A stretch of 41,424 nt of DNA from Porphyromonas sp. HMSC065F10. Lineage in GTDB: Bacteria > Bacteroidota > Bacteroidia > Bacteroidales > Porphyromonadaceae. Location of the stretch: the NCBI RefSeq assembly GCF_001808555.1, contig NZ_KV793806.1:8015-49438 (forward strand), written 5' to 3'. Shown one piece after another: positions 34,678 through 41,424 of the stretch (within the stretch, counting starts at the first letter, position 1; each line of letters starts with the position of its first letter). The position numbers and the translations under genes are program-made. The notes below the pieces were generated by a model. That model made no database searches. It saw only the letters and a program-made list of their open reading frames with translations, and was not told where the DNA came from.

Positions 34678-35208
34678 TCACTCGAGTAGCCCCTCAGGCA
34701 GGGTGAGGCGAAGGATGTGGTGCGCCTCATCAAGTGTCTCTATCCACTCTGTCACCCAGGGGAGCAGATGCTCTTTCTCATCGTCTGAGCGTACACACAG
34801 CAGGACATTAGCGGTACTGTCATCGTACCGCTCCACTACACCGAGATAGGAGTCATCATCAGAGCTGTAGACTCGCCATCCGATGAGGCTCTGGTAGCTC
34901 TCGCCCTGATCTTGAGTCAGGTCGTGCTGATCGCTCGGTGCGGCGAAGGTGGGACAGCCGCGGTATAGCTCCGCTGTCTCCATGTCATCCACACCGGAGA
35001 CCTTGACGACCACTTGACCGCTCCGGTCCACCAGCTCCTCAATCTCAAAGGGGACCTTGATCCCCTCTATCTCGATGAAGATGTAGTCGTCCAGTGCTGT
35101 CTCCGGGAAGGAGTCGACGATGAAGTCGCCCATCGTGCCATAGGTCTTGAGTATCGGACCGAGGGCGATGTAGTGGTCAGGTAGCGGTCGGAGATCGGTG
35201 GGCTTCAT
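34678..35208 (-). CDS. rimM: Ribosome maturation factor RimM
   Basis: Assists 30S head assembly by binding ribosomal protein S19. The N-terminal barrel begins ALGPILKTYGTMGDFIVDSFPET (the family usually reads G.I.k.hGi.GEv.v). The C-terminal PRC-barrel half contains SLIGWRVYSSDDDSYLGVVERYDDSTANVLL and ends near HLLPWVTEWIETLDEAHHILRLTLPEGLLE. The length of 176 residues fits. It is the last gene of the pgi-DUF4290-murA-rimM operon, 10 bases after murA. Confidence 0.93.
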   Translation of the reverse strand: MKPTDLRPLPDHYIALGPILKTYGTMGDFIVDSFPETALDDYIFIEIEGIKVPFEIEELVDRSGQVVVKVSGVDDMETAELYRGCPTFAAPSDQHDLTQDQGESYQSLIGWRVYSSDDDSYLGVVERYDDSTANVLLCVRSDDEKEHLLPWVTEWIETLDEAHHILRLTLPEGLLE

Positions 35209-35218
35209 TGTAGAAACG

Positions 35219-36529
35219 TTAGTCGATGCGACTTATCGAGGCACCGATGGCATTGAGGCGCTTGTCGATATTTTGGTAGCCGCGGTCGATCTGCTCGATG
35301 TTATTGATTCGGCTCGTCCCACTGGCCGACATGGCTGCGATGAGTAGCGCAATACCAGCACGTATATCGGGTGAGTCCATCGTGGCGGCACGGAACGGGT
35401 GAGAGCGATCAAGCCCGATCACGGCAGCACGGTGAGGATCACACAGGATGATCTGCGCACCGATGTCGATCAGCTTATCCACAAAGAAGAGTCGGCTCTC
35501 AAACATCTTCTGATGAAAGAGTACGCTCCCTCTCGCCTGCGTCGCGGCCACCAGCATCACGCTGATGAGGTCCGGTGACAGTCCCGGCCATGGTGCGTCC
35601 GCAATGGTCAGGATAGAGCCGTCCATAAAGGTGTCGATCTCGTAGTGCTCCTGTGCCGGGATGAATAGATCCTCTCCCCTCATCTCGGTCCGTATCCCCA
35701 GTTGCTGAAATGCCCGGGGGATCATCGCCATCTCCTCAATGTGTGGATTGACGATGGTGATCTCGGAGGCGGTCATTGCGGCCATGCCGATGAAGCTCCC
35801 CACCTCGATCATATCAGGGAGGATCGTGTGGTCCGCTCCTGACAAGTGGTCTACTCCCTCTATCGTCAGTCTATTGCTTGCAACCCCCTCTATCTTGGCC
35901 CCCATCGCGATGAGTAGCCGGCAGAGCTGCTGTACATATGGCTCGCAGGCAGCGTTGTAGATCGTGGTAGTGCCCTCGGCAAGGACCGCTGCCATGATGA
36001 CGTTGGCGGTGCCGGTGACCGATGCCTCCTCTAAGAGCATATACTTCCCGTGCAGTCCGTCCTTAGCCTGCATTGAGAAGAGCTCTGTCTCCTCGTCGTA
36101 GTCAAAGGTGGCTCCCAGACTTTGGAAGCCTTGGAAGTGAGTGTCGAGCCTGCGCCGACCGATCTTGTCTCCTCCCGGCTTCGTGATCACAGCCTTCCCG
36201 AAGCGTGAGAGTAGGGGACCCAAAAGGAGGATCGACCCTCTCAGCTTGCGGCACTTGACGAGAAACTCCTCAGAGTAGGCAAAGTCAAGATTGACATCAT
36301 CGGCCTGGAAGCAATAGGTATCCTCACTCTCCTTAGTCACCTTCACCCCCAGATCCATCATCAGCCGGATGAGGTTTTTCACGTCGAGGATGTCAGGGAC
36401 ATTGGAGATGCGGACCTCCTGGTCGGTAAGCAGGGCGGCAGAGATGACCTGTAGGGCTTCGTTTTTAGCCCCCTGAGGGACGAGGGTCCCCTTCATCTGC
36501 CGACCACCCTCTATGACAAATGCGCCCAT
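35219..36529 (-). CDS. murA: UDP-N-acetylglucosamine 1-carboxyvinyltransferase MurA, Asp-type
   Basis: First committed step of peptidoglycan synthesis: transfer of enolpyruvate to UDP-GlcNAc. The 436-residue protein begins FVIEGGRQMKGTLVPQGAKNEAL, where Lys22 is conserved. The active loop, after LRGSILLLGPLLSRFG, reads KPGGDKIGRRRLDTHF. Asp121 takes the place of the Cys (Cys115 in E. coli) that fosfomycin alkylates, and the change is known to make MurA insensitive to that drug in mycobacteria and Chlamydia. The C-terminal half contains SPDLISVMLVAATQARG and DIRAGIALLIAAM. It is 5 bases after DUF4290 and 10 before rimM. Confidence 0.97.
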   Translation of the reverse strand: MGAFVIEGGRQMKGTLVPQGAKNEALQVISAALLTDQEVRISNVPDILDVKNLIRLMMDLGVKVTKESEDTYCFQADDVNLDFAYSEEFLVKCRKLRGSILLLGPLLSRFGKAVITKPGGDKIGRRRLDTHFQGFQSLGATFDYDEETELFSMQAKDGLHGKYMLLEEASVTGTANVIMAAVLAEGTTTIYNAACEPYVQQLCRLLIAMGAKIEGVASNRLTIEGVDHLSGADHTILPDMIEVGSFIGMAAMTASEITIVNPHIEEMAMIPRAFQQLGIRTEMRGEDLFIPAQEHYEIDTFMDGSILTIADAPWPGLSPDLISVMLVAATQARGSVLFHQKMFESRLFFVDKLIDIGAQIILCDPHRAAVIGLDRSHPFRAATMDSPDIRAGIALLIAAMSASGTSRINNIEQIDRGYQNIDKRLNAIGASISRID

Positions 36530-36534
36530 GATAC

Positions 36535-37212
36535 TTATCTTCTTTTCTTCTTATTGTGGTTGCCGCCCTTGTTCCCTCGCCCCCGATTGTTGTTGCTGCC
36601 CTTCCGATTATTATTACTCATATGGGGATTGTTGCCGGTCGGGGCTGTGAGGACTCCCGCCTCAGGCAGCGTGCAGATGTGCTCATCGAGGTAGACCTCT
36701 CCCTTGGAGAGCTCGTAGAGGTCTGCAAAGATCTTGGAGTCAGCGACGGAGGACTTATTCCAGCTGCAGTACTGGCGCTTCATCTCCACGGCAGTGATCC
36801 TCGCCAGCTCATCCCGCTCCTCGCCCTCCGGAAGCACCTTCACGATCTCCACCATCCGCTCTATCGTGTGTCCATAGTGGCGATACTTGGGAGGCTCCTG
36901 TGTGCAGTCATCCAGTCTCGGCACGACCGGCTCTTCATATTCCTCACGAGAGGTGACAGGGTAGGGGAAGTCCACCTCCAGCCGGAAGCGGGACATGATA
37001 TATAGGTGATCCCAGAGGATCTGCTCGAAGTCCTCCCGATCCTTATCTGTCGTGGCAAAGGAGCGCATCGTATCGATGATCGTCTCCGCACACTGCTGAC
37101 GGGTTGCGGGATCCTCTATCTCGACACAACGGTCAACCATATTCTGGACATTACGTCCGTACTGAGGCAGGATCAAGGGCTTGGCGTCGTTTTCCTTATA
37201 GTCTTGTAGCAT
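36535..37212 (-). CDS. DUF4290 family protein
   Basis: A 225-residue Bacteroidetes-specific family protein of unknown function. The N-terminus contains LILPQYGRNVQNMVDRCVEI, matching the conserved PEYGRN-x-QxMV block, and HLYIMSRFRLEVDFPYPV follows near residue 75. The domain ends around residue 190. The remaining tail is a low-complexity stretch of Asn, Arg, Gly and Lys that would bind nucleic acid or be disordered. It lies 5 bases after pgi and 5 before murA; from memory DUF4290 next to murA recurs in the phylum. No catalytic motif is visible. Confidence 0.85.
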   Translation of the reverse strand: MLQDYKENDAKPLILPQYGRNVQNMVDRCVEIEDPATRQQCAETIIDTMRSFATTDKDREDFEQILWDHLYIMSRFRLEVDFPYPVTSREEYEEPVVPRLDDCTQEPPKYRHYGHTIERMVEIVKVLPEGEERDELARITAVEMKRQYCSWNKSSVADSKIFADLYELSKGEVYLDEHICTLPEAGVLTAPTGNNPHMSNNNRKGSNNNRGRGNKGGNHNKKKRR

Positions 37213-37217
37213 ATATC

Positions 37218-38573
37218 TTACTTTTGCTCATCGAGACGGGTCCGGATCTTCTTGGTCTCCTCCTCGTAGCCGGGCTTGCCGAGGAGCGCAAACATATTGC
37301 GCTTGTAGTCCTCTACACCGGGTTGGTTAAAGGGATTGACCCCCAGCATATATCCGCTGATGCCGACAGACTTCTCGAAGAAATAGAAGAGCTGACCAAT
37401 ATAGTACTCACTCAGCTCCGGGATCTCAAGGCGCAGCACAGGCACGTCCCCATCAAGGTGAGCGAGGATGGTCCCCGTCTCTGCATTCTTATTGACAAAG
37501 TCGACATGCTTACCGGCGAGATAGTTGAGCCCGTCAAGATTATCCTTATCCTCAGGCACGATGACGGAGTGGCGCGGTTTCGTGACACTTACAAAGGTCT
37601 CAAAGAGGTTCCTCTCGCCCTGCTGGATCATCTGTCCTATGGAGTGAAGGTCGGTTGTGAAGTCGGCTAAGGTTGGGAAGATGCCCTTCCCATCCTTGCC
37701 CTCGCTCTCAGCAAAGAGCTGCTTCCACCACTCGCCTATGTAGTGGAAGCGGGGATTGAAGTTATTCAGTATCTCCAGCTTTTTCCCATTATGGTAGAGT
37801 GCATTGCGGGTAGCGGCATATCGGACAGCCATATTCTCCTCGCCCTTGACACTCCGCCCAATGTGCTTCTCCATATCCTGCGCCCCTCTCACTAATGATC
37901 GGATGTCGCAGCCGGCAGCAGCGAGAGGCACCAGCCCGACCGGCGTGAGGACGGTAAAGCGCCCGCCTACCGGATCAGGGATGACGAAGGTCTTATAGTC
38001 CTCATCATCGGAGAGTTTGCGAAGAGCTCCCTTGTGTGCATCGGTGATGGCGATGATGTGCTTGCGCGCAAAGTCTACTCCCTCCTGCGACTCCAAGAGC
38101 TCCTTCAGGAGCCTAAAGGCAATAGAGGGCTCAGTCGTCGTACCGCTCTTGGAGATATTGATGATGCCAAACTTGCGTCCTCTCAGGAGATCAATCAGCT
38201 CGGCGAGATAGTCCTCGCTCACCTGATTGCCGGCAAAGAGGAGTCTGGGCCCGCGCTGCTCCTTGTAGTCGGCAAAGGAGTCTCTCACGCCATCGTAGAC
38301 CGCACGGATCCCGAGGTAGGAGCCACCGATCCCGACGGAGACCACAAAGTCGCAGTCTTCCCGTAGGGGCTTCACCGACTCCTCGATCTCACTCAGCGTC
38401 TCCTCTGTGATTGAAGAAGGCAGGGAGACCCAGCCGAGGAAGTCATTTCCCGGTCGATCTCCTGTGTAGAGTGACTCATGAGCCGCATCGGCCTCCTTGA
38501 TGAGTGTGCGGTACTCTGTCTGCAGATCATTGTTGCACAGAGCGTTCTTAGTGTCCAGCGAGATATACTCCAT
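37218..38573 (-). CDS. pgi: Glucose-6-phosphate isomerase
   Basis: Interconverts glucose 6-phosphate and fructose 6-phosphate. The 451-residue protein is of the compact bacterial type. [19 protein letters not shown] is a sugar-phosphate binding block. [17 protein letters not shown] is the SIS-domain phosphate loop, and [25 protein letters not shown] is the PGI signature. It also contains [12 protein letters not shown] with the catalytic His. It is first in the operon with DUF4290, murA and rimM. Its promoter region abuts a MITE-like element at 38636-38810. Confidence 0.96.
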   Translation of the reverse strand: MEYISLDTKNALCNNDLQTEYRTLIKEADAAHESLYTGDRPGNDFLGWVSLPSSITEETLSEIEESVKPLREDCDFVVSVGIGGSYLGIRAVYDGVRDSFADYKEQRGPRLLFAGNQVSEDYLAELIDLLRGRKFGIINISKSGTTTEPSIAFRLLKELLESQEGVDFARKHIIAITDAHKGALRKLSDDEDYKTFVIPDPVGGRFTVLTPVGLVPLAAAGCDIRSLVRGAQDMEKHIGRSVKGEENMAVRYAATRNALYHNGKKLEILNNFNPRFHYIGEWWKQLFAESEGKDGKGIFPTLADFTTDLHSIGQMIQQGERNLFETFVSVTKPRHSVIVPEDKDNLDGLNYLAGKHVDFVNKNAETGTILAHLDGDVPVLRLEIPELSEYYIGQLFYFFEKSVGISGYMLGVNPFNQPGVEDYKRNMFALLGKPGYEEETKKIRTRLDEQK

Positions 38574-38612
38574 ATGTTCTCAATACTTTTGTTCTTTGAT
38601 TTTACTTATACG

Positions 38613-38620
38613 CAAATATA
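38613..38620 (-). promoter_or_regulatory. Promoter -7 element for pgi operon
   Basis: On the minus strand TATATTTG is an exact TAnnTTTG match, 39 bases upstream of the pgi ATG. The -33 region would fall around 38641, inside the end of the MITE-like element, and does not contain TTTG. Confidence 0.6.
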
Positions 38621-38635
38621 CCTATTTCCTTACTT

Positions 38636-38810
38636 GAGACCTTTGCATAATACCCCATCTGCAGCGTCACATTCGAGATTCGGGCTTGGTCATGTGCGTA
38701 AGCACACTCCCTTCGCCCTCACTCTCAGTCCCTTGCATCTGGGGCATTCTGCAAAGTCCCTGCCGAAAAAGCGGTGCTTTTTCGGCGAAAGACCATTTTG
38801 CAAAGGTCTT
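38636..38810. mobile_element. MITE-like element with 5- to 6-bp target duplication
   Basis: The left end GAGACCTTTGCATAAT (38636-38651) and the right end ATTTTGCAAAGGTCTT (38795-38810) are inverted copies matching at 14 of 16 positions. TACTT (or TTACTT) flanks both ends as a direct repeat (38630-38635 and 38810-38815). The interior has no transposase. It holds a perfect hairpin, GCCGAAAAAGC with GCTTTTTCGGC at 38762-38786. A second inverted copy of the left end lies at 38741-38756, and there is a small TGTGC-GTAA-GCACA hairpin near 38700. The end sequence resembles the GACCTTTGCA ends of IS4/IS5-group elements in Porphyromonas, as I recall. It fills most of the 320-base gap before YraN. Confidence 0.75.
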
Positions 38811-38893
38811 TACTTAGGATCCTTGCGCCATCCTCTTTCTGTCAGTGCTACTCCAGCTGATGTGATGCTCTCCGTAAGAGCCACTCCTCTTAC

Positions 38894-39313
38894 CTACAAG
38901 CGGATATCCTCGTACCCCGGAGGCATATCGTAGATGGCGTTGCGGAAGATCTTGTAGCCGGGCTCCCTGCCATCCTTTGGTACATAGATCAGCAGGTAGT
39001 CAAAGCGGATGTCGCTGTAGACTAAGTGTCTCCCTCCTTTCTTATCCTGGAGGAAAGCCTTGGCGGCACGTAGGATGTTGAGTTGCTTCTGTGGGGTGAT
39101 GAGCGACTCGAGGTCCCGAAGAGCTCCGAGGTTACTTCTCGCTTTCACCTCGATGAAGCAGAGGGTGGTCCCCTCCATGACGATCAAGTCCAGTTCCAGC
39201 GGTCCGGACTTGTAATTTTGTGCAATGATGGTGTAGCCCTTTTGGCGCATTAGGTCGGCGCACATCAGCTCGATCGCATGACCATCGGTGGCGGAGGCAT
39301 TGTCAGATCTCAT
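38894..39313 (-). CDS. YraN / UPF0102 family nuclease-like protein
   Basis: A 139-residue protein with a restriction-endonuclease-like fold. The family pattern is visible as GHAIELMCADLMRQKGYTIIAQNYKSG, then LELDLIVMEG and LCFIEVKAR; the acidic E..ExD..ExK residues are the candidate active site. No activity is established for the family. The frame extends to ATG 39337, but ATG 39313 (MRSDNA) overlaps the preceding gene by only 11 bases and gives a family-like N-terminus. It is the last gene of the serB operon. Confidence 0.82.
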   Translation of the reverse strand: MRSDNASATDGHAIELMCADLMRQKGYTIIAQNYKSGPLELDLIVMEGTTLCFIEVKARSNLGALRDLESLITPQKQLNILRAAKAFLQDKKGGRHLVYSDIRFDYLLIYVPKDGREPGYKIFRNAIYDMPPGYEDIRL

Positions 39314-39791
39314 CGGGATGCTCTCTCTCGTAGTCAAGGAGTAATCTCTTCCTCTCGCTGCCCCAGCGGTAGTGCCCTGTGGAATGGTCTGCCGGTACTA
39401 CTCGGTGACAGGGTAGGAGGATGGCGTATCTGTTTTGAGACAAAAGATGCCCGACTGCCCTCGCGTACCCAAGGGTGAGCGAATTAAGTCGGCAGAGCTC
39501 CCCATAGGTAATGGTCTGGCCCGCCCTGATCGTGGAGAGGAGGTCCCAAAAGTGGGGTGCCCAAGCTGGGCTTGCCTGATGGATCCTGTACCGACTCGGC
39601 AGGGGACGACAGAGGGACAGCGCGCTCTGGAGGTCTGCAAGCAAGGACACCTCCTCAGGGACCTCCTCGGGAGCCGGCAGGCACGACCACAGATCCAGCG
39701 TGTGTGGATCTATGATCACCCTCACGGGACCTATTGGAGAGAAGAGGAAGTGGCTCTCAGTCCCTGTAGTCAACGCAGGCTCTGGAGACAA
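39303..39791 (-). CDS. ogt: Methylated-DNA-protein cysteine methyltransferase
   Basis: Removes alkyl groups from O6-methylguanine by transfer to its own cysteine. The 162-residue protein contains FWDLLSTIRAGQTITYGELCRL, YARAVGHLL and the acceptor motif LLPCHRVVP with Cys128. The residues that follow (HSTGHYRWGSERKRLLL) take the place of the usual G-G-Y..G...K..LL block. The N-terminal part is short and poorly conserved. The start overlaps the upstream Dabb gene by 35 bases in another frame. The gene order serB-Dabb-MGMT-YraN suggests one transcript. Confidence 0.9.
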   Translation of the reverse strand: MSPEPALTTGTESHFLFSPIGPVRVIIDPHTLDLWSCLPAPEEVPEEVSLLADLQSALSLCRPLPSRYRIHQASPAWAPHFWDLLSTIRAGQTITYGELCRLNSLTLGYARAVGHLLSQNRYAILLPCHRVVPADHSTGHYRWGSERKRLLLDYEREHPDEI

Positions 39792-40059
39792 GATAGGGCT
39801 TGATGTACTTACCTACCAGTGCGACGTGATCGGGGTGAGTGGCGTAGTCGTGGAGCTTCTGCAGATCCTCGCAGTGAGCGATGAGGGCGAGGTCGTACTT
39901 CTCCGAGGGGTTGGCGTTGATCTCGATGCGCAGGTCCACCAGCTCCTTGATGGTGTGGGGCAGCTGCTCAAAGTCTGACTTCAGTGCTGCAAGGTGCAGA
40001 TCTTTCTCCTCGCCGGCGAGCTTGTCGTCAAGCTGGAAGAGGACTATGTGGGTGATCAT
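39757..40059 (-). CDS. Dabb family (stress-responsive alpha/beta barrel) protein
   Basis: A 100-residue protein starting MITHIVLFQL and containing IKELVDLRIEINANPSEKYDLALIAHCEDLQKLHDYATHPDHVALVGKYI. This matches the Dabb ferredoxin-like dimeric barrel, with the typical H-x-x-x-F/L opening and the Y..HP.H pattern near the end. Members range from plant stress proteins to enzymes; no specific role can be given. It follows serB by 3 bases and overlaps the MGMT gene by 35 bases. Confidence 0.88.
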   Translation of the reverse strand: MITHIVLFQLDDKLAGEEKDLHLAALKSDFEQLPHTIKELVDLRIEINANPSEKYDLALIAHCEDLQKLHDYATHPDHVALVGKYIKPYLVSRACVDYRD

Positions 40060-40062
40060 GAT

Positions 40063-41313
40063 TTATTGGATGTTAGAGAATTGTAGTTCGTCAAGCTGTG
40101 AGTCTTTATACCCTAAGAAGTAGAGGATGCCATCCAGCCCGGTGGTGGTGATGGACTGCTTGGCGCTCTCCTGCACCTTTGGCTTGGCGTGGAAGGCTAT
40201 GCCCAGCCCGGCTGTGGAGAGCATCGGCAAGTCGTTTGCTCCATCACCGACAGCCACGGTCTGTCGGATGTCGACCTTCTCCAGCTGGGCGATGAGCTTC
40301 AGGAGCTCCGCCTTACGTCGCCCATCGACCACCTCGCCGATGTATCTCCCTGTCAGCTTATTATCCGGCCCTATCTCGAGATCATTGGCGTAGACGTAGT
40401 CGAGGTTAAAGAGGTCCTTGAGGTAATTACCGAAGTAGGTGAAGCCACCGCTGAGAATGGCAATCTTGAAGCCGACACGCTTGAGGATATGCATCGTCCG
40501 CTCCAGACCATCCATAAGAGGAAGGTTGACGGCAATATCTTGCATAACACTTGCGTCTAGCCCTTTGAGAAGTGCCACGCGCTCCTTGAAGCTCTCCCGG
40601 AAGTCGATCTCGCCTCGCATGGCGCGGGCGGTGATCTCCTTTACCTGATCGCCTACACCTGCCCTCTCTGCAAGCTCATCGATCACCTCAGTCTTGATGA
40701 GGGTCGAGTCCATATCGAAGCAGATCAAGCGTCTCATCCGACGGAACATACTATCCTGCTGGAAGGAGACGTCCATATGGTGCTCGTCAGAAATGCGGAT
40801 GATATGTCGCTGCATAGCGACCTGATCCTTGGGGGTCCCGCGGAGGGAGATCTCAATACTGGCCCTTGGGTGCCTCTGATTCTCCACCAAGGGGATGCGC
40901 CCTGTCAGGCGATCCACGGAGTCAATATTCATCCCCTGGTCTGCCACCTCCTTGGTGATCGCTGCCACCATATCGGCGGTGATTGTCTTGGAGAGGAGCG
41001 TGATGATGTACTTATTCTTCCCCTGATTGCCGACCCACTCCGAGTAGCTGTCGGGATCAATGATGCGGAAGGTGACCGTCACACCCAGATCATTGGCGCA
41101 GAAGAGTAGGTCCTTCAGCACGTTTCCGCTACCCTGTGAGGAGACAGAGAAGAGGACACCGAGGGTGAGGTGCTTATGGATGTCAACCTGTCCTATGTCG
41201 AGGATCGTCAGGTCGTGCTTTGCAAGTACGGTGGTGATGGCTGCAGTGACGCCCGGGCGATCGGTGCCATTGAATACCGCCAGTAGGATTTCCTTCTGAT
41301 CAGATGATTCCAT
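40063..41313 (-). CDS. serB: Phosphoserine phosphatase SerB with ACT domains
   Basis: Last step of serine synthesis. The 416-residue protein has two N-terminal ACT-type regulatory segments (about residues 8-90 and 102-180; the first opens VFNGTDRPGVTAAITTVL), which in the family bind serine or another effector. The HAD core begins at residue 199 with FDMDSTLIKTEVIDELA (Asp200 nucleophile, Asp202). AILSGGFTYFGNYL, RKAELL and VAVGDGANDLPMLSTAGLGIAFHAKP give the remaining motifs. It has its own promoter at 41349-41356. Confidence 0.97.
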   Translation of the reverse strand: MESSDQKEILLAVFNGTDRPGVTAAITTVLAKHDLTILDIGQVDIHKHLTLGVLFSVSSQGSGNVLKDLLFCANDLGVTVTFRIIDPDSYSEWVGNQGKNKYIITLLSKTITADMVAAITKEVADQGMNIDSVDRLTGRIPLVENQRHPRASIEISLRGTPKDQVAMQRHIIRISDEHHMDVSFQQDSMFRRMRRLICFDMDSTLIKTEVIDELAERAGVGDQVKEITARAMRGEIDFRESFKERVALLKGLDASVMQDIAVNLPLMDGLERTMHILKRVGFKIAILSGGFTYFGNYLKDLFNLDYVYANDLEIGPDNKLTGRYIGEVVDGRRKAELLKLIAQLEKVDIRQTVAVGDGANDLPMLSTAGLGIAFHAKPKVQESAKQSITTTGLDGILYFLGYKDSQLDELQFSNIQ

Positions 41314-41348
41314 GCTTTACAATAGTGTAGGCTCAAAACTTGTCTTAG

Positions 41349-41356
41349 CAAAGATA
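41349..41356 (-). promoter_or_regulatory. Promoter -7 element for serB operon
   Basis: On the minus strand TATCTTTG is an exact TAnnTTTG match, 35 bases upstream of the serB ATG. No -33 TTTG is evident. The gap upstream to the window end contains an inverted repeat (41386-41413). Confidence 0.6.
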
Positions 41357-41385
41357 GCAAAATGGCAGACTACTTCAGCGGATAC

Positions 41386-41413
41386 CTCCAGCCCTCGATT
41401 CCGCAGGCTGGAG
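41386..41413. repeat. 8-bp perfect inverted repeat at window edge
   Basis: CTCCAGCC (41386-41393) pairs with GGCTGGAG (41406-41413) around a 12-base loop. A plus-strand frame from ATG 41362 (MADYFSGYLQPSIPQAGDLL) is open to the window end and crosses it, but nothing supports it as a gene. The element may be part of a longer repeat outside the window. Confidence 0.5.
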
Positions 41414-41424
41414 ATTTGTTGCGG

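Noticed and set aside
38478-38933. 151-codon plus-strand frame through the pgi start and MITE
   Set aside because: It crosses a mobile element and the antisense of pgi, and the protein has no recognisable feature.
1-41424. Phage, toxin-antitoxin, restriction or other defence system
   Set aside because: No gene in the window has such motifs; the YraN-like protein has a nuclease fold but is a widespread core family.

Overview
The window looks like a stretch of core chromosome from a Bacteroidetes bacterium, most likely a Porphyromonas or a close relative with fairly high GC (judged by eye). Three things point there. Intergenic regions repeatedly carry the Bacteroidetes -7 promoter element TAnnTTTG. 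Several proteins belong to families largely confined to the phylum (DUF3078, DUF3098, DUF4290, the DUF4105/Lnb family). The order ftsX-DUF3098-uppP-truB-queA-folK is, from memory, typical of Bacteroidales. I see no plasmid, phage, CRISPR or defence genes; nearly all genes are housekeeping.

Layout, plus strand. 149-5741: an outer-membrane DUF3078 barrel, an RsmF-like rRNA methyltransferase, a DUF4105/Lnb-like membrane protein and an alkaline-phosphatase-fold protein that seems to have lost its active site, all nearly abutting. 5842-9234: secA, followed by a strong terminator. 9340-11378: YicC, a divergent 'GVHSP' family protein and a PduO-type cobalamin adenosyltransferase. 11429-11510: a four-unit palindrome array. 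11579-16615: a possible small leader ORF, then ftsX, DUF3098, uppP, truB, queA, folK and ruvX. 16637-20828: def, a TPR protein, cmk and ispH. 20999-24465: thrS, infC, rpmI, rplT and a terminator. 24685-29566: pdxJ, exbB, exbD, tonB, a DJ-1 family gene and cysS. 29590-29671: a second four-unit palindrome array, followed by folded DNA and tRNA-Arg(CCG). 30032-34672: a 63-residue membrane protein, nnr, a rhomboid protease, an endonuclease/exonuclease/phosphatase family protein and cdsA.

Layout, minus strand. Two tight operons converge on cdsA: pgi-DUF4290-murA-rimM (38573 to 34678) and serB-Dabb-MGMT-YraN (41313 to 38894). They are separated by a roughly 175-bp MITE-like element with terminal inverted repeats and a direct repeat at its ends.

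The genes fall into themes: envelope building (secA, ftsX, uppP, murA, cdsA, Lnb-like, exbB/exbD/tonB, DUF3078), translation and RNA modification (thrS, infC, rpmI, rplT, cysS, truB, queA, RsmF-like, rimM, def, YicC, tRNA-Arg), and cofactor or metabolite upkeep (folK, ispH, pdxJ, adenosyltransferase, nnr, serB, pgi).

The most unusual signal is not a gene. Two loci 18 kb apart each carry exactly four copies of the 16-bp palindrome CTAATATCGGTATTAG (with variants), with starts exactly 22 bp apart. Each array lies just downstream of a gene that closes a run of genes, and each has one end unit with the same broken half-site (TAAAAG). I cannot assign them to a described element. Other points of interest are the MITE that appears to have altered the pgi promoter, the degenerate epimerase loop in Nnr, the apparent pseudophosphatase, and an Asp in place of the usual catalytic Cys in MurA.
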